41,130 nucleotides of DNA, taken from positions 1 through 41,130 of the IMG/VR virus record IMGVR_UViG_3300028391_000007; one strand, given 5' to 3'. Under the pieces are notes generated by a model. It searched no databases. It had not been told where the DNA came from and worked only from the letters and a program-made list of their open reading frames with translations. The stretch comes from a virus. Positions within the stretch are counted from its first letter, which is position 1. The number at the start of each line of letters is the position of its first letter. The position numbers and the translations under genes were made by a program. Shown piece by piece: positions 1 to 6,871 of this stretch.

Positions 1-1874
1 GTGGTAATGGTAGATGGACTAGTTCTTACGCACAAGTTGCTTCAACAAATGGTAACTTACACTTAGATGCGAGAAGTGGAAGAAGTATGTACCTAAACTG
101 GTATACTGGTGGAACTGTTTATGTAAATGGTTCAATGCAAGCAGATATTTACTATGATAGAAATAGTACTTCTTATTATGGTAACTTTGCTTCTACATCT
201 TATATGAATGATGTAAGAGCTAACATTTTCTATGATAGAAGTAATACCGCATATTATTTTGGTAGTGGTTCTGGTGATTCTAGATTTAATAGAGTAACTG
301 GTAATTACTTCATCAATGATGGTTCAGTATCATCTAATGATAGATTTGGTATATTCTGGTCATCTGATAGAAGTGAAGCATATGCAATCTTTAGAGAAAG
401 TGGTGGTTGGTCTTATAGATATCCTGATTTAAGAATCGCATTCCATACTGGTATTAAGTTTGGGGCAAACGCATCTTACAATGGTATGCGTTTCTACAAC
501 GATTACAATATGGCAACGCAGGTGATGTCTGTTAACAACTCTACTGACCCATTAGGTGGAAATAACGTATATGTTAACTACAACCTACAAGCTGGAGATT
601 CATTAAGAGCACCAATCTTCTATGATTCAAATAACACTGGTTACTATATGAACCCAGCGTCTGGAAATAGTTCTAGATTTGAAGGTGTGAATAATAGAAC
701 AATGGCTTGGATGGGATTACCAGGTCATACGAGAAATAGTGGTGAATATTATAGAGCTAGACCTCGTCAAACTGGTGATACTAACTATTGGACTGGTGCT
801 TATGGTTGGGGTAGACAAGATATGAACGTTGTTTCAACTTGGGGTTCTGGTTTCATCGATTCTTGGAGTAATCCACCTAATCAACCATCAGGTACATCTC
901 ACTGGGTAGGAATGCAGGCATTCCACTATCGTAGTTCGAACACTGGTGGTTACGGATGGCAGATGGTTGGTGGACCAATTACTAACTTGAGATTTAGAAG
1001 TTCTTGGAGTGGATGGAGAAGTTGGAGAACTATTCCTGTTCTTGATGAGAATAGTGGTAATGGTGGTTCAATGTATGCTGGTAGATATTATGATTCAAAT
1101 AATACTGGATACTACACAGACCCTGCATCTACATCCAATATGAGTAGTATATATGTAAACAACTGGTTTAGAGCTAGAAGTTCAACAGGTCTTTACTTCC
1201 AAGATAGAGGATATGGATTACGTTCAGTTGCAGATGAAGGTGGACAGTATGGTACTGTAGCTACTTATGGTAGTATTAATGGATGGGAAGGATGGTCAAT
1301 GAATGGTCGTTCACTATTAATGCACAACAATAGTAGTTCAACTGGTTTATATAATGATGTAAACAATGAGTGGTTATGTGAAGCTATTCACAACTCTCAC
1401 TTCTACATTCACTATAATGGTAGTTGGAAAGCAAGAACTGAAAGTTGGGGTCTTAGAATTAACGATAACTTATACGCTGAGGGTAACGTAATAGCTTACT
1501 ACTCAGATATGAGATTAAAGGATAAAGAGGGTGATATTGAAAACGCTCTTGAAAAAGTTGGTAAACTTAATGGTTTCTATTATAGAAACAATAAGGAAGC
1601 TAATATGATTGGATGGAATGGAACTGAACTACAAGTCGGTGTATCTGCACAAGATGTTAAATCAGTTCTTCCTGAAATTGTACATCCTGCTCCAAAAGCT
1701 GAGAGATTGGGATATGATTATATGACTGTTGATTACGATAGGTTAACTCCATTATTAGTTAACGCAATCAACGAACAAAATGATATAGTTAAATCACAAA
1801 AAGAAGAAATTGAATATTTAAAGTCAGAACTCTCTGAATTAAAAGAGATGATGAAAGAATTATTAAAGAAATAA
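1..1874 (+). CDS. Tail fibre / structural protein with C-terminal S74 intramolecular chaperone (5' end missing)
   Basis: The reading frame is open from base 3, so the gene begins before the window; 623 residues are visible. The body is low-complexity and rich in Gly, Ser, Asn, Tyr and Trp. It repeats a motif of the type YDSNNTGYYxxPAS (near bases 145-260, 615-660 and 1085-1130), as many phage fibres do. The C-terminus has the S74 (endosialidase-type chaperone) signature SDMRLK at 1503-1520, with the Ser and Lys five residues apart as in the known catalytic dyad. It ends in a Lys/Glu-rich coiled coil. In this family the chaperone trimerises the fibre and then cuts itself off just before the Ser, here releasing about 123 residues. 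The receptor target is unknown. The S74 call is firm; the exact fibre type is not. Confidence 0.85.
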   Translation, partial: GNGRWTSSYAQVASTNGNLHLDARSGRSMYLNWYTGGTVYVNGSMQADIYYDRNSTSYYGNFASTSYMNDVRANIFYDRSNTAYYFGSGSGDSRFNRVTGNYFINDGSVSSNDRFGIFWSSDRSEAYAIFRESGGWSYRYPDLRIAFHTGIKFGANASYNGMRFYNDYNMATQVMSVNNSTDPLGGNNVYVNYNLQAGDSLRAPIFYDSNNTGYYMNPASGNSSRFEGVNNRTMAWMGLPGHTRNSGEYYRARPRQTGDTNYWTGAYGWGRQDMNVVSTWGSGFIDSWSNPPNQPSGTSHWVGMQAFHYRSSNTGGYGWQMVGGPITNLRFRSSWSGWRSWRTIPVLDENSGNGGSMYAGRYYDSNNTGYYTDPASTSNMSSIYVNNWFRARSSTGLYFQDRGYGLRSVADEGGQYGTVATYGSINGWEGWSMNGRSLLMHNNSSSTGLYNDVNNEWLCEAIHNSHFYIHYNGSWKARTESWGLRINDNLYAEGNVIAYYSDMRLKDKEGDIENALEKVGKLNGFYYRNNKEANMIGWNGTELQVGVSAQDVKSVLPEIVHPAPKAERLGYDYMTVDYDRLTPLLVNAINEQNDIVKSQKEEIEYLKSELSELKEMMKELLKK

Positions 1875-1878
1875 TAAA

Positions 1879-2121
1879 ATGGCATTAGAAAAATTAGTAG
1901 TTTTAAACAAATTAGAAATAAACGTACAAAATCCTTCAATAGATGTTGTAAAGAGAGTTTCTTTTATGGAAGATGGTGTTGAAATTAGTAGAAGGCATGA
2001 AGATGTTCACTACGATGGTTTCAATGAAGCACATTTGATAGCTAGTGAATCTGCATTCGTAATAGAAGCTTGGAATCACGTATCATCAAGTTTTGTAGAA
2101 ACTTCTGGAAGTATATCTTAA
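1879..2121 (+). CDS. Small hypothetical phage protein (80 aa)
   Basis: This 80-residue protein starts 4 bases after the fibre stop codon and is probably co-transcribed and co-translated with it. It is soluble and acidic, with no signal peptide or membrane segment. It carries a central SFMEDGVEISRRHEDVHYDG stretch and looks like a small beta-rich protein. No family was recognised. Its position suggests a fibre-associated or structural accessory role, which is inference only. Confidence 0.6.
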   Translation: MALEKLVVLNKLEINVQNPSIDVVKRVSFMEDGVEISRRHEDVHYDGFNEAHLIASESAFVIEAWNHVSSSFVETSGSIS

Positions 2122-2144
2122 TATTTGTGTTTAACTAAAAATGG

Positions 2145-2163
2145 TTATATTTATAGGTGATTG
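2145..2163 (+). promoter_or_regulatory. Possible late promoter element ATATTTATA, long form
   Basis: The 19 bases here are identical to 17264-17282, the only other long copy. The core TATATTTATA recurs in shorter form before several virion genes. There is no TTTG element 20 bases upstream, unlike the host-type promoters on the right side of the window. A late-promoter role is inferred from position. Confidence 0.4.
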
Positions 2164-2185
2164 TTTTCCGTTTGGGGAACAACCT

Positions 2186-2200
2186 ATATACTTATATATA
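2186..2200 (+). repeat. 15-base repeat ATATACTTATATATA, copy 1
   Basis: Identical to 5600-5614. Each copy sits 17-20 bases before a start codon (2217 and 5635). It could be a promoter-like or leader element; the sequence is simple enough that chance cannot be excluded. Confidence 0.3.
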
Positions 2201-2216
2201 TAAAAAGGAAAATAAA

Positions 2217-2609
2217 ATGGCAGTAACTTATTCTTGGGGTGTAACCCAAATGACTAAAAAAACGATAGGTGATCTTGAAAATGTAATTTTACACGTTAGA
2301 TGGACATGTATTGGTACTGAGGGAGCTACCGGAACTGAAGGTAGATTCGTTGGAGCAACTCCACTAGATTTCGAATCAGGTTCATCTGATGAATTTGTAG
2401 CTTTCGGAGATTTAACTGAAGAGTTAGTAGCTGGATGGGTATCAGCATCAGTAACAAACCCTAATGGGGGATATTGGGACCACATCTCAGAACAAATTCA
2501 AAATAAAATTGATGAGGTTGATGATGCTAGTGAAGAAATCGGTTCAGAGGACTTACCTTGGTCAACAGGTTCAGTAACACCAACACCAGTTAGTGGTTCT
2601 GGCGATTAA
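2217..2609 (+). CDS. Hypothetical phage protein upstream of tail sheath (130 aa)
   Basis: The start is placed at the ATG at 2217, after an A/G-rich leader (AAAAAGGAAAATAAA), giving MAVTYSWGVTQMTKK. An upstream in-frame GTG at 2157 would make translation begin inside the presumed promoter and add a low-complexity Tyr/Lys leader, so it was not used. The protein is acidic, has no membrane segment, and ends in a Ser/Thr/Pro/Gly-rich tail. Small proteins beginning like this occur in phage structural clusters, but I do not know a function. It stands alone between two late-type elements, directly before the sheath gene, which suggests high late expression as a virion or assembly protein. Confidence 0.65.
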   Translation: MAVTYSWGVTQMTKKTIGDLENVILHVRWTCIGTEGATGTEGRFVGATPLDFESGSSDEFVAFGDLTEELVAGWVSASVTNPNGGYWDHISEQIQNKIDEVDDASEEIGSEDLPWSTGSVTPTPVSGSGD

Positions 2610-2630
2610 TTAATGGTTTCAACGTTTTAG

Positions 2631-2645
2631 TTATATTTATATTAG
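2631..2645 (+). promoter_or_regulatory. Possible late promoter element before tail sheath
   Basis: TTATATTTATATTAG lies 38 bases before the sheath start codon. It shares the TATATTTATA core with 2145-2155 and 17264-17274 and has no host-type TTTG box 20 bases upstream. Confidence 0.4.
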
Positions 2646-2682
2646 TAATAACTAAATTGTTTATTTAATAAACGGAGATAAT

Positions 2683-4977
2683 ATGGCAGAAAGAATTGTA
2701 TCACCTGGAGTATTTACGAGAGAAAATGACCTTTCGTTCTTAGCACAAGGGGTTGGAGAAATCGGAGCAGCGTTCATTGGACCTTTCAAACAAGGACCAG
2801 CGTTTGTTCCCACAGTAGTTCGAACTCAAAGTGAGTTTGAAGATAAATTTGGTACACCTGACGGTACTTACTATACAGAATATGCAGTACAAAACTATCT
2901 AAGAGAAGCTGGTACTGTAACAATTGTTAGAGTAGCAGGTGTAGGTGGTTATAACCAAGCAAACCCTATTGGTATTGCAGTAAGTGGTTCAGCTGGAATT
3001 AAATTAATTTCAACACTTCATTCAACACACAATGGTGATGAAGAAGTTGGATTTAGTGGATTTAGTATATCTGATGGAAGTGCAACAGGTTCATTTGTTG
3101 TTAGTGGTAGTGGAATTGGAGAAATTTCTTCTTCTTTAGACTCAACTGATAATAACGATGTAACTGATGTATTCGGTTCTAACCCAAGAGGTTCGAAAGA
3201 TGCATACGCTTATTCTTACTTTAAGAATGCATATGATGGAATCGAAGATAAAAATGTAGTACAATCAGTTGTATTACCAACTCAGAACTTTACTTACGAT
3301 GCTAGTTCAGCAGCAACACCATTTGTAAAATCACAATTAATCTCCGGTGAAAGATATGACCTATTTAAGTTCCATACTTTAGGACATGGTAATGGTGAAA
3401 ACAAAAGATTTAAAATATCTATATCAAATGTAAAAGCAGCAGGTGAAGATGGTGGAACTGATTATTCAGTATTTACTGTAACTGTTCGTTCTTACTCTGA
3501 TACTGATAAGAGAAAAGTAGTATTAGAAACATTTAGTAATGTAAACTTAGACCCAGCATCTCCAAACTATATTGCGAGAGTAATTGGTGATAGATATAGT
3601 ACCATTGATTCAAATGGTAAGATTACTGAATGGGGTGATTGGTTAAACAATTCAAAATACATTAGAGTACAAGTTGGTGAACAAGGTTCATACCCTGTAT
3701 CAGCAGCACCATTTGGACATGGAGCATACTCTAACCCAATTAAAGCAACTGATGAAACTCAAGTTCCATCAGCTGTATTCCAAACCGGTTCTATTGCTAA
3801 CACAAGTGGTAACCCACAATTTTATGCTGGATTTGATTTTGAATCAGATGGTGTAAAAGATGATAACGCTAACTATATGAACCCACTACCTGAAAGTGTA
3901 GGAGTTGGTTCTAATGTAGTGTTTGGATTTGATGGAAATATAAGTGGAGTTGGATTATCATTAGAAATGACTGGTTCAGCAACCGCTGATATGATTAAGA
4001 GACAATTCTCATTAGGATTCCAAGGAGGATTTGATGGAATGAGCCCGAATAGAGAAATCGCTTTAGGTTCTTCAATCTCAGCTGGAAATTCACAAGGATT
4101 TGATTTAACTGATTCTACTGCTAGTGGTTCAGTTGGATACGCTAAAGCTGTGAACGCAATTTCAAACGCTGATGAATATGATATTAATATGGTAGCAACT
4201 CCGGGTATTGTAAGAAGATTACACCCAGCAGTTGTAACTGATGTATTGGATATGGTAGAAGCTAGACAAGATTGTTTCTACATCGCTGATTTAACTTCAG
4301 TAAACGATACAATAGCACAAGTAACTACTCAAGCTAACTCAATTGATTCGAACTATGTAGGTTCTTATTATCCTTGGGTTAAGACAGTAGATTCAAATAC
4401 AAACAAACTAATCTCAGTACCACCTTCAGTATTATTACCTGCTGTGTACGCAGCGAATGACGCTATTGCAGCTGAATGGTTCGCACCTGCTGGTTTAAAT
4501 AGAGGAGGTATTATTGGAGCAGTTTCAGTATTGAATAGATTAACACACTCTGAAAGAGATACTTTATATGAAAACAAAGTAAATCCAATCGCAACTTTCC
4601 CTGGACAAGGTATTGTAGCATTCGGACAAAAAACGTTGCAAGATAAAGCATCAGCATTGGATAGAATCAATGTAAGAAGATTGTTAATCAACGTTAAGAA
4701 ATTTGTAGCATCTACATCTCGATTCTTAGTATTCGAACAAAATACGGCATCGACTAGAGGTAGATTCATCAACACTGTACAACCTTACTTAGAAGGTATC
4801 CAACAAAGACAAGGATTGTACGCATTTAAAGTAGTTATGGATGAGACTAACAACACACCTGATGTTGTTGATAGAAACATATTAGCTGGACAGATTTTCC
4901 TACAACCTGCTAAGACCGCTGAATTCATTGTAATTGATTTCAACATCTTACCAACTGGAGCATCGTTCTCAGCATAA
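2683..4977 (+). CDS. 18: Tail sheath protein (T4 gp18-like)
   Basis: This 764-residue protein forms the contractile sheath around the tail tube. The N-terminus (SPGVFTRENDLSFLAQGVGE, then AFIGPFKQGPAF and a FEDKFG element) is the classical sheath start found from T4 to pyocins. The C-terminal part (about 560-760) contains AAEWFAPAGLNRG and RRLLINVKKFV, typical of the conserved sheath core that mediates subunit linkage. It is about 100 residues longer than T4 gp18 (659), the extra length lying in the Gly/Ser-rich central surface domains. The tube protein gene follows 52 bases downstream, the usual 18-19 order. Confidence 0.95.
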   Translation: MAERIVSPGVFTRENDLSFLAQGVGEIGAAFIGPFKQGPAFVPTVVRTQSEFEDKFGTPDGTYYTEYAVQNYLREAGTVTIVRVAGVGGYNQANPIGIAVSGSAGIKLISTLHSTHNGDEEVGFSGFSISDGSATGSFVVSGSGIGEISSSLDSTDNNDVTDVFGSNPRGSKDAYAYSYFKNAYDGIEDKNVVQSVVLPTQNFTYDASSAATPFVKSQLISGERYDLFKFHTLGHGNGENKRFKISISNVKAAGEDGGTDYSVFTVTVRSYSDTDKRKVVLETFSNVNLDPASPNYIARVIGDRYSTIDSNGKITEWGDWLNNSKYIRVQVGEQGSYPVSAAPFGHGAYSNPIKATDETQVPSAVFQTGSIANTSGNPQFYAGFDFESDGVKDDNANYMNPLPESVGVGSNVVFGFDGNISGVGLSLEMTGSATADMIKRQFSLGFQGGFDGMSPNREIALGSSISAGNSQGFDLTDSTASGSVGYAKAVNAISNADEYDINMVATPGIVRRLHPAVVTDVLDMVEARQDCFYIADLTSVNDTIAQVTTQANSIDSNYVGSYYPWVKTVDSNTNKLISVPPSVLLPAVYAANDAIAAEWFAPAGLNRGGIIGAVSVLNRLTHSERDTLYENKVNPIATFPGQGIVAFGQKTLQDKASALDRINVRRLLINVKKFVASTSRFLVFEQNTASTRGRFINTVQPYLEGIQQRQGLYAFKVVMDETNNTPDVVDRNILAGQIFLQPAKTAEFIVIDFNILPTGASFSA

Positions 4978-4997
4978 TATAAAAATTTGAACAACTA

Positions 4998-5007
4998 ATA
5001 TTTATTA
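4998..5007 (+). promoter_or_regulatory. Possible late promoter element before tail tube
   Basis: ATATTTATTA lies 22 bases before the tube gene start and resembles the ATATTTATA core before other virion genes, with one change. Confidence 0.3.
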
Positions 5008-5029
5008 GTATAAAGAGGAAAATAAAAAA

Positions 5030-5518
5030 ATGGCAGAAGTATTAGAATTTAACGAAATGATGTTCACCAACTTCGAACCGAAGATGAAGAACAGGTATAT
5101 CATGGAGATTGATGGAATTCAATCTTACTTGATAAAAGCCGCAGCTAGACCATCTATCAATTTCGAAACTGTGAAGTTAGACCACATCAACACTTATAGA
5201 AAACTACAAGGTAAAGGTGAATGGCAAGATATCTCAATTACATTATATGACCCAATTGTTCCAAGTGGAGCACAACAAGTGATGGAATGGGTGAGATTAG
5301 GATACGAATCTTTAACTGGTAGAAAAGGATACGCAGATTTCTACAAAAAAGATATTGATTTCTATATGTTAGGACCTGTTGGTGATAAAATCGAACAATG
5401 GAAGTTAAAAGGTGCATTTATTCAGGCAGCTAACTTTAATGATTTATCATTTGAATCTAATGACCCTGCTGATATCGAATTAACTTTATCATACGATTAC
5501 GCAATATTAGAATTTTAG
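5030..5518 (+). CDS. 19: Tail tube protein (T4 gp19-like)
   Basis: At 162 residues it is almost the same length as T4 gp19 (163). It polymerises into the inner tube through which DNA passes. Recognisable features are the N-terminal FEPKMKNRYIMEIDGI strand, the AARPSINFETVKLDHINTYR segment, and the WQDISITLYDPI and WVRLGYESLTGRKGYADFYK regions, all typical of the gp19 fold. It follows the sheath gene and ends just before a strong terminator at 5550-5576, which would isolate this highly expressed pair from downstream genes. Confidence 0.95.
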   Translation: MAEVLEFNEMMFTNFEPKMKNRYIMEIDGIQSYLIKAAARPSINFETVKLDHINTYRKLQGKGEWQDISITLYDPIVPSGAQQVMEWVRLGYESLTGRKGYADFYKKDIDFYMLGPVGDKIEQWKLKGAFIQAANFNDLSFESNDPADIELTLSYDYAILEF

Positions 5519-5549
5519 ATATTATCCACTACTATCTATTTATTTGAAG

Positions 5550-5576
5550 AAGGTTCTCTTAGTGAGAACCTTTTTT
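5550..5576 (+). terminator. Rho-independent terminator after tail tube gene
   Basis: A perfect 9-bp stem AAGGTTCTC / GAGAACCTT (5550-5558 with 5564-5572) with a 5-base loop TTAGT runs into a T stretch. It lies 31 bases after the tube stop codon. Confidence 0.9.
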
Positions 5577-5599
5577 CGTTTTATAACTTTTTAGTTTTG

Positions 5600-5614
5600 A
5601 TATACTTATATATA
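5600..5614 (+). repeat. 15-base repeat ATATACTTATATATA, copy 2
   Basis: Exact copy of 2186-2200. It lies between the terminator and the start at 5635, so it could contain the promoter for the tail chaperone gene. Confidence 0.3.
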
Positions 5615-5634
5615 CAAACAAATAAAGGTTAATT

Positions 5635-6408
5635 ATGAACGAAAATAAATTTGATTTCCCAACTGAGGTAGTGGATTTACCATCAAAAGGATTAGTTTAT
5701 CCAGAAGGACACCCACTAAGAAAGGGTAATATTGAGATTAAATATATGACAGCAAGAGAAGAAGATATTCTTGCATCTCAATCCCTAATTAAAAAAGGTG
5801 TAGTATTAGATAAGTTATTTGAATCAGTAGTTGTAGAACCAGGTGTAGATATCAATGATATCTTTATTGGTGATAAAAACGCAATCCTATTAGCAACTAG
5901 AGTAATGGGTTATGGTTCAGAATATAAAGTAGAAATAACTGACCCATCTACATTTGAAGAGCAGGAGGTAAGTATTGATTTATCTAAGGTAAAAACAAAA
6001 GATTTTAATGAATCATTATTAAATGGTGAAAATCTTTATAAATTTAAATTACCAAAAAGTGGGGCAGAGTTAGAATTCAAACTTCTAACACATGGTGATG
6101 AAACTGAAATCACAAAAGAAAACCAAGCATTAGCTAGATTATATAAAGGAAAGGGAGATACTACATTTGATGTAACAACTCGTTTGAAATATATGATTCA
6201 ATCGGTAGATGGTAATGAAGATAGGGGATTCATTACTAAGTGGGTATCAAACTCATTCTTAGCATTAGATACCAAAGCATTCAGAAAATATGTAAGAGAA
6301 ATCAGTCCAGATATGGATTTAAAATTCAACTTTGTATCAGAGTTGACGGGAGAAGAGGAGGCTCTCGATATCCCCTTTGGGGCCGGGTTTTTTTACCCTT
6401 CCGAGTGA
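5635..6408 (+). CDS. 26: Baseplate/tail assembly chaperone (T4 gp26-like), zero-frame product
   Basis: 257 residues in the zero frame. The N-terminus FDFPTEVVDLPSKGLVYPEG and the following IEIKYMTAREEDILASQ are typical of the T4 gp26 baseplate family. Such proteins probably act as tail assembly chaperones for the tape measure, whose gene lies two genes downstream. The frame closes at TGA 6406-6408 just after a run of seven Ts (6388-6394). A second frame, open from 6347 to 6601, continues with a well-formed protein sequence, so a longer product by frameshifting is likely (next entry). Base composition changes sharply near 6350-6400 (GC-rich in an AT-rich gene), as if the nucleotide sequence itself were constrained. 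Confidence 0.85.
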   Translation: MNENKFDFPTEVVDLPSKGLVYPEGHPLRKGNIEIKYMTAREEDILASQSLIKKGVVLDKLFESVVVEPGVDINDIFIGDKNAILLATRVMGYGSEYKVEITDPSTFEEQEVSIDLSKVKTKDFNESLLNGENLYKFKLPKSGAELEFKLLTHGDETEITKENQALARLYKGKGDTTFDVTTRLKYMIQSVDGNEDRGFITKWVSNSFLALDTKAFRKYVREISPDMDLKFNFVSELTGEEEALDIPFGAGFFYPSE

Positions 6409-6601
6409 TTACTCGATTCAATTACATAATCAAATTTGGGAGTTGGTTAACTTTGGTAATGGATTTACTTGGAGAGATGTTTACTTCATGCCAATACAAT
6501 GGAGAAAGTTTTACTTCAAAAAGTTATTAGACCTCAAAAAGAAAGAAGCAGACGAATACAAAAAAGCAGAACGTAAATCAAAAGTAAGGGTTAGAAAATA
6601 A
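6395..6601 (+). CDS. Frameshifted C-terminal extension of the gp26-like tail chaperone
   Basis: This frame (+1, equivalently -2, relative to the gp26-like gene) has no plausible start of its own: only a TTG at 6377 inside the upstream gene. It nevertheless encodes a compact protein segment: SDYSIQLHNQIWELVNFG, FTWRDVYFMPIQWRKFYFKK, then a Lys/Glu-rich helix. Such short extensions are typical of frameshifted tail chaperones (lambda G-GT type). Shifting on TTTTTTT at 6388-6394 lets tRNA-Phe re-pair fully in either direction and would give a fusion of about 321 residues (253 + 68). The tape measure gene downstream fits the known partner. A homopolymer sequencing error or a true mutation is the alternative. 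Confidence 0.7.
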   Translation, partial: TLPSDYSIQLHNQIWELVNFGNGFTWRDVYFMPIQWRKFYFKKLLDLKKKEADEYKKAERKSKVRVRK

Positions 6602-6617
6602 TCCTTACTTTTTTTTT
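6582..6617 (+). terminator. Terminator overlapping the end of the frameshift extension
   Basis: An 8-bp stem AAGTAAGG / CCTTACTT (6582-6589 with 6603-6610) is followed by a T run. The 5' arm lies in the coding sequence and the stop codon TAA (6599-6601) in the loop. Confidence 0.8.
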
Positions 6618-6621
6618 ATCC

Positions 6622-6631
6622 AATATTTATA
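6622..6631 (+). promoter_or_regulatory. Possible late promoter element AATATTTATA
   Basis: Lies just after the terminator and 28 bases before the start at 6660, so it is well placed to restart transcription of the tape measure operon. It shares the ATATTTATA core seen before other virion genes. Confidence 0.4.
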
Positions 6632-6659
6632 GTAGTATAAAACTATAAAGAAACTAATC

Positions 6660-6863
6660 ATGTCAAAAAAAGAAATAAATGAACTAAATATGGTTTCTCG
6701 ATTCATAGGAGACTTTTTCGATGGATTGCAAAAGGGTACTGCTAATAGAATAATTAAAAAAGCATCTGATAGAGGCTTACCAAAATCTTTTACAGATAAA
6801 ATGGAAAAAATTAGAAAAGAAAAAGCAGAATTAGATGACCTTATAAAGAAATATTCAAAATAA
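6660..6863 (+). CDS. Small helical protein before tape measure (67 aa)
   Basis: A 67-residue, strongly charged, predicted all-helical protein. Its N-terminal part (NMVSRFIGDFFDGLQKGTANRI) is amphipathic and its C-terminal part (MEKIRKEKAELDDLIKKYSK) looks like a short coiled coil. It ends 8 bases before the tape measure gene and probably shares its mRNA. A role in tail assembly is suggested only by position. No family was recognised. Confidence 0.65.
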   Translation: MSKKEINELNMVSRFIGDFFDGLQKGTANRIIKKASDRGLPKSFTDKMEKIRKEKAELDDLIKKYSK

Positions 6864-6871
6864 ACTACTAA

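Noticed and set aside
145-1140. Repeated YDxxNTxYY segments as a DNA repeat array
   Set aside because: The similarity is at protein level (fibre repeat units) with irregular spacing, not a nucleotide repeat or CRISPR.
87-1874. ATG at 87 as the true start of the fibre gene
   Set aside because: The same frame is open to base 3 with similar Gly/Ser/Asn-rich composition, so the gene continues upstream of the window.
2120-2127. AATATTTG as a host-type promoter box
   Set aside because: First base of the box is wrong and no TTTG lies 20 bases upstream.
2145-2155. TATTTATA read as a leftward T4 late promoter (TATAAATA on the minus strand)
   Set aside because: No minus-strand genes exist to be served; the placement upstream of + strand starts favours a rightward function, if any.
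2157-2216. GTG start at 2157 for the 130-aa gene
   Set aside because: It lies inside the shared 19-base late-type element, and the added 20 residues are low-complexity; the ATG at 2217 has the typical A-rich leader.
6240-6530. 96-aa + strand ORF overlapping the end of the gp26-like gene
   Set aside because: It is the third frame across two supported coding frames; its sequence has no phage-like motif and ends inside the frameshift extension.
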